Shown here: in pieces, positions 1 to 11,700 of the stretch
How the letters are laid out: the number at the start of each line of letters is the position of its first letter
Position numbering within the stretch: position 1 is the stretch's first letter
Source of the DNA: Elysia crispata
Taxonomy: Eukaryota; Mollusca; Gastropoda; Plakobranchidae
Direction: 5' to 3'
NCBI GenBank assembly: GCA_033675545.1
Contig: JAWDGP010005686.1
Coordinates: forward strand, 1,350,001 to 1,414,000
DNA length: 64,000 nucleotides
Notes under the pieces: model-generated
Database searches by the model: none
What the model was told of the DNA's origin: nothing
What the model saw: only the letters and a program-made list of their open reading frames with translations
Position numbers and translations under genes: made by a program

Positions 1-545
1 GTAAATATTTGAAAATAACGATACAAAATAGTGTAATCTTACCTCTCTGTTACTGGTAAACATTTGAAAATAATGATACAAAATAGTGCAATCTTACCTC
101 TCTGTCACTGGGAAACATTTGAAAACAACGATACAAAATAGGGTAATATTACCTTTCTGTTACTGGGAAACATTTGAAAATAATAACATAAAATAGTGTA
201 ATCTTACATCTCTGTCACTGGGAAACATTTGAAAACAATGGTACAAAATAGTGTAATCTTTCTGTTAGTGGGAAACATGTGAAAACACGACACAAAACAG
301 TGTAATCATACCTCTCTGTTACTGGGAAACATTTGAAAACAATGATACAATTATTGTAATATTACCTTTCTGTTACTAGGAAATATTTGGAAAAAAACAA
401 ACGATACAACATAGTGTACTCTTACCTTTCTTTTACTTGTAAACATTTGAAAACACGATACAAAATAGTGTAATCTTACCTCTTTGTTACTGGTAAACAT
501 TTGAAAACAACGATACAAAATAGTGTAATCTTACCTCTACTGGTA
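1..545. repeat. 55-bp minisatellite, diverged
   Basis: About ten head-to-tail copies of a 55-bp AT-rich unit, recognisable by AAACATTTGAAAAC followed by GATACAAAATAGTG. Copies differ by substitutions and short indels, so the array is older than most others here. It is cut by the window's left edge. Confidence 0.9.
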
Positions 546-1704
546 AGCAATGCAGTAATTTGAAAACAAGTTTAGCAGGATCATTCTTTTTCTTAACGAA
601 ATTCGTGTTTCAGCGCTGGTAGAGCAGGGCTTGTCGCTATAAAAGGCAGCCAAGTTTGTTAATAATTAGTTAAGCTACAGTAAAACCAAAATGGAAGAAA
701 AGCAAGAAAAGTACATGTGTGTGTGTTCACTCCCTAACTCTTGCTCTGGGCTAGAGCTATGGCCAGAGAGCGTGACATTAGAAAGACTGTTGACCCTCCT
801 CGCCAGTACATTTACCTTCAGCCTTTCGAAGTTTCTCAATAGAACAATGATTAGTTTATGCCGGAGGAAATTTTAATAGCTATGTGCAAGAACCAATATG
901 CGAAAATCAATAGGTTTTGTATTCATTATTGCTTTATCTTGAGTTATTCAGGCAGAAATTAAACTTTTTAGAAGCTATGCCCCAACGCTCCTAACTATTG
1001 CACCCGATACACTAACCGACCAAATGTGTTTTGATGATGTTGTTAGGTTTTCACCAGCTTTCAATATGCCAGCTTGCTCAATGAGGAAAATCCCGAATCA
1101 AATGCTCAGATTGGACCATTTGCTTAGCGCGAGTGGGGGGGGAACCATCACAGGCCAGGATTGTTCCTCTCTTATTCAGCAAGAAACAACAAAAGTCCTC
1201 AGGCAAACAGGTCGCCTTTGGAAACCTCACATTTACACCTCGATTAAGTTTATTGAAAGGCGTTCACTTTAATATTTCACAAAAACCGTTGTTTTTTTTA
1301 GCCTTTGAGGCGGAAAACCCTATGACGATTGAGGCAGTACGCTAAACACAACACTGGCAAGAAACACCCTCCAGTGTAGAGTAGGAACTGGTTACTTTCA
1401 AATACATTTTATCTCTGACCAACACCACAGGTAATCTGAATATCACAGAAGCTTTTTCAAAAATATATTTAACTAATAATAAAAATTGATTCTTGGAAGC
1501 AGATGACTAAAAACGAAGAAAAAAATTCAGTGACATAAAATACTACCACATCATATTTAGAATAGTATAAAACAATAGTGCTTCAAAAAAGCTTTTTCTA
1601 TAGATTAGAAATGGGAGGATTCTTGGTAGTATTAAAAAAAATAAAGCTTTAGACAGTGTACAGCAGTCGTTACAAAAGGCGTTGTTTGTGGAATCCTGAC
1701 CATC
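546..1704. other. Non-repeat spacer, no gene recognised
   Basis: Short open frames (691-876 and 1024-1272, + strand) show no recognisable domain and no splice context that I can defend. A G-run (seven or eight G) sits near 1135. Nothing else seen. Confidence 0.5.
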
Positions 1705-4700
1705 GACTAGGCACCCGTTGCCTTTCTACTAACTGAGAGACATAATCATAGATGTCTAGACACCCGTTGCCTTGCTACTGACTGAGAGACATAATCATAG
1801 ATGTCTAGACACCCGTTGCCTTGCTACTGACTGAGAGACATAATCATAGATGTCTAGACACCCGTTGCCTTGCTACTGACTGAGAGACATAATCATAGAT
1901 GTCTAGACACCCGTTGCCTTGCTACTGACTGAGAGACATAATCATAGATGTCTAGACACCCGTTGCCTTGCTACTGACTGAGAGACATAATCGTAGATGT
2001 CTAGACACCCGTTGCCTTGCTACTGACTGAGAGACATAATCATAGATGTCTAGACACCCGTTGCCTTGCTACTGACTGAGAGACATAATTATTGATGTCT
2101 AGACACCCGTTGCCTTTCTACTGACTGAGAGACATAATCGTAGATGTCTAGACACCCGTTGCCTTGCTACTGACTGAGAGACATAATCATAGATGTCTAG
2201 ACACCCGTTGCCTTGCTACTGACTGAGAGACATAATTATTGATGTCTAGACACCCGTTGCCTTGCTACTGACTGAGAGACATAATCATAGATGTCTAGAC
2301 ACCCGTTGCCTTGCTACTGACTGAGAGACATAATCATAGATGTCTAGACACCCGTTGCCTTGCTACTGACTGAGAGACATAATCATAGATGTCTAGACAC
2401 CCGTTGCCTTGCTACTGACTGAGAGACATAATTATTGATGTCTAGACACCCGTTGCCTTTCTACTGACTGAGAGACATAATCGTAGATATCTAGACACCC
2501 GTTGCCTTGCTACTGACTGAGAGACATAATCATAGATATCTAGACACCCGTTGCCTTGCTACTGACTGAGAGACATAATCATAGATGTCTAGACACCCGT
2601 TGCCTTGCTACTGACTGAGAGACATAATCATAGATGTCTAGACACCCGTTGCCTTGCTACTGACTGAGAGACATAATCATAGATGTCTAGACACCCGTTG
2701 CCTTGCTACTGACTGAGAGACATAATTATTGATGTCTAGACACCCGTTGCCTTTCTACTGACTGAGAGACATAATCGTAGATGTCTAGACACCCGTTGCC
2801 TTGCTACTGACTGAGAGACATAATCATAGATGTCTAGACACCCGTTGCCTTGCTACTGACTGAGAGACATAATTATTGATGTCTAGACACCCGTTGCCTT
2901 GCTACTGACTGAGAGACATAATCGTAGATGTCTAGACACCCGTTGCCTTTCTACTGACTAAGAGACATAATTATTGATGTCTAGACACTCGTTGCCTTTC
3001 TACTGACTGAGAGACATAAACATAGATGTCTAGGCACCCGTTGCCTTGATACTGACTGAGAGACATAATTATTGATGTCTAGACACTCGTTGCCTTGCTA
3101 CTGACTGAGAGACATAATCATAGATGTCTAGGCACCCATTGCCTTGCTACTGACTGAGAGACATAATTATTGATGTCTAGGCACCCGTTGCATTACTACT
3201 GACTGAGAGACATAATCATAGATGTCTAGGCACCCGTTGCCTTGCTACTGACTGAGAGACATACTCATAGATGTCTAGGCACCCGTTGCCTTACTACTGA
3301 GAGACATAATCATAGATGTCTAGGCACCCGTTGCCTTGCTACTGAGATACATAATCATAGATGTCTAGGCACCCGTTGCCTTGCTACTGAGAGACATAAT
3401 TTTAGATGTCTAGGCACCCGTTGCCTTGCTACTGAAAGACATAATCATAGATGTCTAGACACCCGTTGCCTTGCTACTGACTGAGAGACATAATTATTGA
3501 TGTCTAGACACCCGTTGCCTTTCTACTGACTGAGAGACATAATCGTAGATGTCTAGACACCCGTTGCCTTGCTACTGACTGAGAGACATAATCATAGATG
3601 TCTAGACACCCGTTGCCTTGCTACTGACTGAGAGACATAATTATAGATGTCTAGACACTCGTTGCCTTGCTACTGACTGAGAGACATAATCATAGATGTC
3701 TAGACACCCGTTGCCTTGCTACTGACTGAGAGACATAATCATAGATGTCTAGACACCCGTTGCCTTGCTACTGACTGAGAGACATAATTATTGATGTCTA
3801 GACACCCGTTGCCTTTCTACTGACTGAGAGACATAATCGTAGATGTCTAGACACCCGTTGCCTTGCTACTGACTGAGAGACATAATCATAGATGTCTAGA
3901 CACCCGTTGCCTTGCTACTGACTGAGAGACATAATTATTGATGTCTAGACACCCGTTGCCTTGCTACTGACTGAGAGACATAATCGTAGATGTCTAGACA
4001 CCCGTTGCCTTTCTACTGACTAAGAGACATAATTATTGATGTCTAGACACTCGTTGCCTTTCTACTGACTGAGAGACATTAACATAGATGTCTAGGCACC
4101 CGTTGCCTTGATACTGACTGAGAGACATAATTATTGATGTCTAGACACTCGTTGCCTTGCTACTGACTGAGAGACATAATCATAGAGGTCTAGGCACCCA
4201 TTGCCTTGCTACTGACTGAGAGACATAATTATTGATTTCTAGGCACCCGTTGCATTACTACTGACTGAGAGACATAATCATAGATGTCTAGGCACCCGTT
4301 GCCTTGCTACTGACTGAGAGACATAATCATAGATGTCTAGGCACCCGTTGCCTTACTACTGAGAGACATAATCATAGATGTCTAGGCACCCGTTGCCTTG
4401 CTACTGAGATACATAATCATAGATGTCTAGGCACCCGTTGCCTTGCTACTGAGAGACATAATTTTAGATGTCTAGGCACCCGTTGCCTTGCTACTGAAAG
4501 ACATAATCATAGATGTCTAGGCACCCGTTGCCTTGCTACTGAGAGACATAATTTTAGATGTCTAGGCACCCGTTGCCTTTATACTGACTGAGAGACATAA
4601 TTATAGATGTCTAGGCACCCGTTGCCTTGCTACAGAGAGACATAATCATAGATGTCTAGGCACCCGTCGCATTACTACTGACTGAGAGACATAATTATTG

Positions 4701-5205
4701 ATGTCTAGGCACCCGTTGCCTTGCTACTTACTGAGAGACATAATTATTGATGTGTAGGCACTGTTGCCTTGCTACTGACTGAGAGACAAAATTATTATTG
4801 ATGTCTAAACACCCGTTGCCTTTATACTGACTGAGAGACATAATTATAGATGTCGAGGCACCCGTTGCCTTTATACTTACTGAGAGACATAATCATAGAT
4901 GTCTAGGCACCCGTTGCCTTGCTACTTACTGAGAGACATAATTATTGATGTCTAGGCACCCGTTTCCTTGCTACTTACTGAGAGACATAATTATTGATGT
5001 CTAGGCACGCGTTGCCTTGCTACTGACTGAGAGACATAATTATTGATGTCTAGGCACGCGTTGCCTTGCTACTTACTGAGAGACATAATTATTGATGTCT
5101 AGGCACCCGTTGCCTTGCTACTTACTGAGAGACATAATTATTGATGTCGAGGCACCCGTTGTATTACTACTGACTGAGAGACATAATTATTGATGTCTAG
5201 GCACC
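1705..5205. repeat. 49-bp minisatellite, left part
   Basis: About 72 tandem units of 49 bp (45 bp where ACTG is lost from the CTACTGACTGAGAGAC segment). Early units are nearly identical and carry the perfect palindrome TGTCTAGACA. Towards the right this becomes TGTCTAGGCA, and an ATTATTGATG variant alternates with ATCATAGATG. Open frames such as 3242-3484 and 4304-4591 exist only because stop codons are absent in runs of 45-bp units (15 codons). The array continues unchanged after the retrotransposon at 14806. Confidence 0.97.
5201..5205. other. Target site duplication, left copy
   Basis: GCACC directly before the 5' LTR, matched by GCACC at 14806-14810. A 5-bp duplication is typical of gypsy-type integrases. 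GCACC is also part of every G-type satellite unit, so the match shows register as well as duplication. Confidence 0.85.
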
Positions 5206-6427
5206 TGTGAGTGAAGTTCATAAGCAGTGGGGGAATGAAAAGCGAGAATGTATGTGCCTTAGCCTTAGCCTTAGATTTAGCCTTGGAACTATAAAAGACG
5301 ACGAACACGAGGGTTCGCCCTCTTTGCACATAGCATTTTTTGTTGAGAAAGACAGGAGATTTTACATCTGTAAAACTAAATCGGGAGAGGTGAGAAATTA
5401 TAAGATCTGGATCAAGATTTTGATTTAATTAATATTAACGTAAATTGTAAAATAATAACGAAGTTAGAGATTTAAAGAAATAATTAATTTCATTTCAGAA
5501 GTTTTTCTTTATTATGTCTGAATCAATGTTGATTGTTGTTAATATAGATCGATTGAATAGCTGATGCTAAATTAAAAACTGTTTTCCTATTCTGTTGCAG
5601 GAAAAATTGTAATAAAATTTTAGCCCCGAACAGAAGAAACTAAAAAGAAACAAAAATTAACAAAATATTATCAAATCTCCTAAGTTTCAACATATGAAAT
5701 TATTATTGACAAAAGTAAAAGGGCAGTTTGTTGCTGCGTCAATAAACGAAAAGAAAGAAATTGTGTCCTAAGTGACGAAAAAAAAAAATTTTATACTTAT
5801 TCTGATATGTCATAAAGAAAACGGAACTCATGAACTGATATATAAGAAAAGAAACTATTATATTCTGAAAAGACAATTTTGTTATAAAAGAAAGCGAAGT
5901 CAAGAAAAGGGACTATTAAAACAAGGATTGGTGTGTGTTGACAAACAAGAACTGGTGTATGTGAACGAACAAGGACTGGTGTGTAAACAAGATCTGGCGA
6001 TTGGAAGCAAGAAATGGAATGTACAAAAAGAAAAATGTAATAATAAGATAAAATATATATAAGAATTAAATAGCGTAGGTTTAATTTATAATTTTGTTTT
6101 ATAGATATATTTATTTAGTTTAAGATTATTGTTTTGTTTTTGTATTATGTATAAGGAGGGAATTCATTAGAATAAATATTGGAAATTTAAAATATTGTTG
6201 GGTTTTTATTTTGTCACATAAATCTATATATATATATATGTTTGTGACATAGTTAAATGAAAATTTATTATAGATTATAATTAACTTAAGTATAAATAAT
6301 TTGTTTTTATAGAATTTGAGTCCTTTGCAAGGAATTATAATCAAATTTTATAAATTAGAGTAAAATTATATATCCCTATTAATTATAATATAGTGAGTAC
6401 ATTAGAGAGGGAGTTTAATCTTTTACA
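5206..6427 (+). repeat. 5' LTR
   Basis: Starts TGTGAGTGAAG and ends CTTTTACA. A TATA box TATAAAAG lies at 5290-5297, so transcription should start near 5320. AATAAA-type signals occur near 5610. A short run of CCTTAG repeats precedes the TATA box. The 3' LTR differs at three positions seen by eye. Open frames inside the LTR (5207-5428, 5772-6062) occur in both copies and have no recognisable content. Confidence 0.95.
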
Positions 6428-6445
6428 TGGAGGGGACACTATTGG
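6428..6445 (+). other. Primer binding site
   Basis: Begins TGGAGGGGACAC immediately after the 5' LTR with no spacer. TGG pairs with the CCA end of a tRNA, as expected for reverse transcription priming. I cannot name the tRNA from sequence alone. Confidence 0.7.
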
Positions 6446-8773
6446 GAACATTATAGGGGCAATTTATCATATTATAATTATATATTAGTAACTCAGTAAT
6501 ATCAGTTTTGCCATATTTTAAAATTTTTCCTCTCCTTGATTTTCATTCCCATTATATGCAATACACATATTATATAATATACTAATATCATACTATTTTT
6601 ATCTCCACGAGTCGATTTCATCATCGCACTGGGCGGTGCATCCACTGGGACGACCACAGTGTTGAGACAGGTGTATTGCGGGGGAGTTCGTCGGCGTGTT
6701 GACTCCAGATGAAGAGTAACGAAACAAAAGTTAAGTGATTTTTTTCCCTGTCACATTACCCGGAGAGACGACAAACCTTTTATAAAAATAATCTAGTGTT
6801 TTATCTGAGACAGTTACATGCTCACATTTCTTATTGTGTTATAATTGTATCTATATCGGAGAGGTGGCGCGGGTATTGTCTCTTTTGTCAGCAGAGTTTT
6901 TCCGAGTTTTTTTTAATATAACTATCCAAGTATTTTCTCTAGATTGTTAATTGACCCCCTTAAATATAGTTTAATCTAGAATTAAATACACCCCGATCGT
7001 TATATTATTTGATATGTGGTAATACATTCCGAAAATTTTCTAAGACTCCGCTGATTCTTGAGATAATATAGTTCTGTAGGTTGTATCTTATTCATTTCAC
7101 AAAATTTTCGTGTTTAGATTGTCGCGTGGTTCTGTAAGATTTTACGAGAGTGTGAAAGGTTATGATTGATGTTTTTCTCACGTGATTTACTATCTGTCTA
7201 AGTGTATTCTAGTTAGCTGTATTTTTACATATATTTTATCCCCACCCATAAATTTATAGTATGTAATTAGGCCGTTATAGTGAGTTCCCACCCTTAGTCT
7301 TGTTTCGTTAATAAACTGGTCTTGTAGCGTTTTTACAATACATTCTTCATAATTTTATTGTGAGTAAAACCTATTTTCTGCCTTAGAGTACACACGTCTA
7401 GATCTAACTCTAGAATTAATTATACCATAGTCACTAATAAAAATAAGTGTCAATATAAACACTATTATACAAATATTAATAAAAGAATACGTGTCATGAA
7501 AGCACAATATGAAAACGGTAAACTGAGAATATTAAAAATGTTGGTGAGAAAGTCAAAGGACTAACAAACACTAAAGTGAACATATGCAGGTCATTTCACC
7601 AGATAAACAAAATATTAGTAATTTGGAGATCAGTGCACGTCTCCAATATTACATTCTACAAGTAAAAGTAGAATATTGAAAACCTCAAAATATAGTATAA
7701 AATAAATAAATGTATAAAGAATCAAAGAAGTGAGTTAAACTCACTACATAAATGTATCTCCTGTAGACCGAAAACATAGCTATTGAGGAGCCTTGTATGA
7801 AATAAAGTATTTGTGGAGATAAAAAGTTAAGATACATAATGTAAACAATAATGATCAATTAGAACTTGGTGACTTTTATATCGTGTGTCTAAGAAATTTC
7901 CTAATTGACTCAGTATCTGTCTTGCGTGTGACTTGATTAATTTTGAGTGCATACGTACAGATAGAACATTAGTACTGTAGATCGCCGGAAATTGACATAT
8001 GCTTTAAAAGAGCTAAGAAGTCGATTTTAATGACATAATTCATGAGCATTTCGTAAACTTGTCTGGTTATTTTTGTGTTTAGCCTCAAAGTACCCCGAGG
8101 TTTATTAAGACATAAAAGCAAGTGTAACTTACCAGTCATAGGGCGAAATTTTGAATTTTGCATTTGATCTTTAGAGTTGGTGAGCACTAATCAAGTAAAA
8201 TATAAATAACCTTCTGTTATGTTGAGGTGAGATGTTGAATCAATTTACTAAGGAGACACTACGCTATATATAGATTTGACCTGCTTGAGTTGAAAAAAAA
8301 AAAGGGAAATAATACAGGAATACCAATTCCCAAGAAAAGGGAAATCATATTGAAAAGTGACTATGATGAACACATAATGTTAATGTAAAGAGCAAAATTT
8401 TGTTTTTATTACATTCTAAGACTATAAACTGGCCTATAGCTCGTAGCTAGCTTAAAACCCAAATAGTCCTCTGGAAAAATAATTTAACTTTCTAAATTTA
8501 TTGTACTGTCATTGTTGTCATTTCGTTGTAATTTTTTGGAATAGTTATTGCTTACATGGTTATAATTTCCATACAGTTGAAGTAAATTCTATGACATTGA
8601 AACGATAATCGAGTTGCTAATAGTCGAAGAAGAAAGACTGTTTTGCAACAATTGTATATCTCTTTTAATATTCATATACCCACATGAAATATAATTAATA
8701 CTCAGTCTAAGAACGAGAATATAATATAACATTGAAATTACGCAAATAAAAAGATAAAATATAAAACATAATC
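6446..8773 (+). other. Retrotransposon untranslated leader, 2.3 kb
   Basis: Unusually long stretch between PBS and the gag-pol start codon. No sense-strand frame of note; a 72-codon minus-strand frame (7969-8187) looks like chance. A GC-richer, possibly folded patch lies at about 6605-6710, close to the PBS, where packaging or dimerisation signals normally sit. That role is inference only. Confidence 0.6.
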
Positions 8774-11700
8774 ATGGATCTAGCTGCTATAAAACAATTA
8801 GCTGAGGATCTTAATTATGAAGGTCAAGACTTACGTAACTTTGTTGATAAACAGATACAGTTGTATGAAGATGAACTAAATAGATCTAGCGAAAAAGATG
8901 AAAGAGAGGAGAGAATGAAAAAGAGAGAACTAGATCTAAGAGAAAGAGAATTACAGGCTAGAGAAAAGGAAAGAGAACATGAGATAAAACTAAAAGAATT
9001 AGAATTGAAAATGAAAGGCAGTAAAAATGAGAGTAATGGTGAGGAGACTAAACAGGGAAAGGTCAATAATTTTACAAGGATCCCTAAACTACCTAACTTT
9101 AACCCTGAGCATGATGATTTGCCAGCGTATATATCTAGATTTGAATTGACAGCATCTCAGAATAGATGGAATGAAGAGGAAAAATTTATAGGACTATCAA
9201 ATTTGTTGACGGGAGAATGTTTGCAGGTGTTGCATAGTTTACAAGATAAGTCATATAATGCTTTAAAAGATGCTTTGTTTAAAAGATACAAATACACAGA
9301 AGAAGGTTTCCATGAGAGATTTAGGAAGACTTGCCCTAAAGAAGGAGAGGATTTTAGTAATTATGTGAATAGACTAGTGTTAGGACGAGATAGATGGTTT
9401 GAGAGTGCCGGTGTAAAGAAAGATGACTATAAAGGCTTAGCTGATTTAGTTTTAAAAGAACAAATGTATGAGTCGTGTAGCGCTGAACTTGTCACATTTT
9501 TGAAGGAGCGTAACCCTAAAACAACTAGTGATATTGTAGGTCTAGCTGAACAGTTTCAAACAGCACATCCTAATGCTAAACTAAAAAAAAAACCTAGCTT
9601 ATGTGCTTTGTCAACTAAATTTCAAGAAAGACAAAGTAGAACTATGGATAGAGAGCAGGACAGAACTAGATATGCCAGTGCCCCAAATTATTTTGGAAGA
9701 AAACATTATAGCAACATCAGACAACCATTTAGGCCTAGACCTAATGTGTCACAGTCAAATTTTAACTATAGACCTAGAAGACCAAACCAGTATGGCAATG
9801 TGCGGCCTCAGTTCCAACCTAATTTCTATAAGCCAAGACAGCAGGATTCACGAACACTAAATCAGGTTAGACAGCAGTTCGGTCCTAGAAATAATAATAA
9901 AAAAGCACACTTGAGCTCATCATTATCAGGTGATGAAAGCAATATTCCATTATTCAAGGGTCTAATAAATAATATAGAATGTTCAGTCATGAGAGACACA
10001 GGTTGTTCTATGTCAGCAGCTTCTGCTAGTAAAGTTTTACATTCACAAATGACTAATGAAAAGGTAGAGTGTACACTAATAAATGGTCAAACTATTACGC
10101 AACCCACAGCAATGGTAGATGTTGTTACACCTTTCTATCAAGGAAAAATAGAAGTACTTGTATTTACAAATTGCGTTGCAGATTTGATTTTAGGGAATGA
10201 TATAGATCCTAACACACATATTAAGATACAAGGTCTAAGAAATGACAAACATGATGATAACTCAAATAGAGATAGTTATTTGAAACACATAACAGCTCCA
10301 GTGACAACAAGATCACAAACTGCTAAAACAAAAGAAAAGGATAAATCTACTATTAAAAATAGTGAAAAAAAAACTACAAGTAAAAATAACGCTATCAATA
10401 TGGATAACAATAGATCAAAATCTAACCCCAGTAGTCAAGAAAAATCACATATCTTTGGAAAGTTTTCTAAAGAAGCTTTTCAACAAGCTCAGGAGCAAGA
10501 CAAATCTTTATCTAAATTAAAATACCTTGCTAACACTGGAATGTCTGGATATGCATTTGAAGATGGACTATTGATCAGAAGATTTGAAAACAAAATTGAT
10601 AACCAAATTAGTATTATTGTTCCTTCTCGCTTAAGAATGGAAGTGTTGAAGTTAGCTCATGATTCTGTATTTGCCGGACATCTTGGCATAGCAGCGACCA
10701 AGAAATCTTTATTAAATAGATTTACATGGCCTGGCGTCACAAAAGACATTGCTAACTATGTAAAATCATGTGAAATATGCCAGAAACATGCTAAAAAGAA
10801 ACCTAAAATACCTTTGGGAAAGATGGAAGTTATCACAAAACCGTTTGAAAAAGTAGCTATAGACATTGTAGGTCCACTACCTGAAACAAATAAAGGCAAT
10901 TCTTACATACTGACTTTGGTAGATTTTTCTACAAGATGGCCTGAAGCGATACCACTAAAAAGAACCAAAACTGAAAATGTTGCAGAAGCACTATTCGACA
11001 TCTTTTCAAGGCTAGGAATACCCAAAGTAGTACTATCAGATAACGGCAGACAACTTATTTCGGATTCAATGCAAGAAACTATGAAAATGTTAGGCGTTGA
11101 ACAGAAACTTTCGGCACCTTTACACCCCCAATCACATGGACTAGTTGAGAGATGTAACCAAACGATACAAAAGACTTTAGTCAAGCTATCTGAAGAAAAC
11201 CCTTTAGATTGGGATATACTACTAAACCCTACTCTTTTTGCTCTGAGGCAAATGCCTAACACATCAACAGGTTTTCCCCCTTTTGAACTAATGTATGGAA
11301 GAAAAGTCAGAGGTCCTATAGATGTTTTGGCTGACTCTTGTTCTAATCATAATGAAGAAAATGATGAATTGATACATGCATATTCCTATGCACAAAAACT
11401 TAAAGGAATTATAAAAAAATCCAACAAGATAGCTTCACACGCTGTGAAGATAAGCAGTCAAAAACAAAAAGATTATGCTGATCAACATAGTCAATACAGA
11501 TCATTTAAGAAAGGTCAAAAAGTAATGATTTTACTTCCTAAAAACAATAGTAAAATTTACCATAACTACCAGGGACCATTCCAAATTATTAATAAAAAAG
11601 GTGACAACTATTTCTTTAAAATAAATGACAATATCAGATGTTACCACGCCAACTTGTTAAAAACATGGTATGATAGAAAACCATCAGACAATACTATCAA

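Noticed and set aside
3242..4591. Repetitive peptide frames (HRCLGTRCLATER type) in the 49-bp array, also at 16852, 18881 and 20032
   Set aside because: They exist only where 45-bp units keep the frame; no start context, domain or conservation beyond the DNA repeat.
5230..5290. CCTTAG repeats in the LTR as telomere-type repeats
   Set aside because: Only three or four short copies, present in both LTRs and part of the element.
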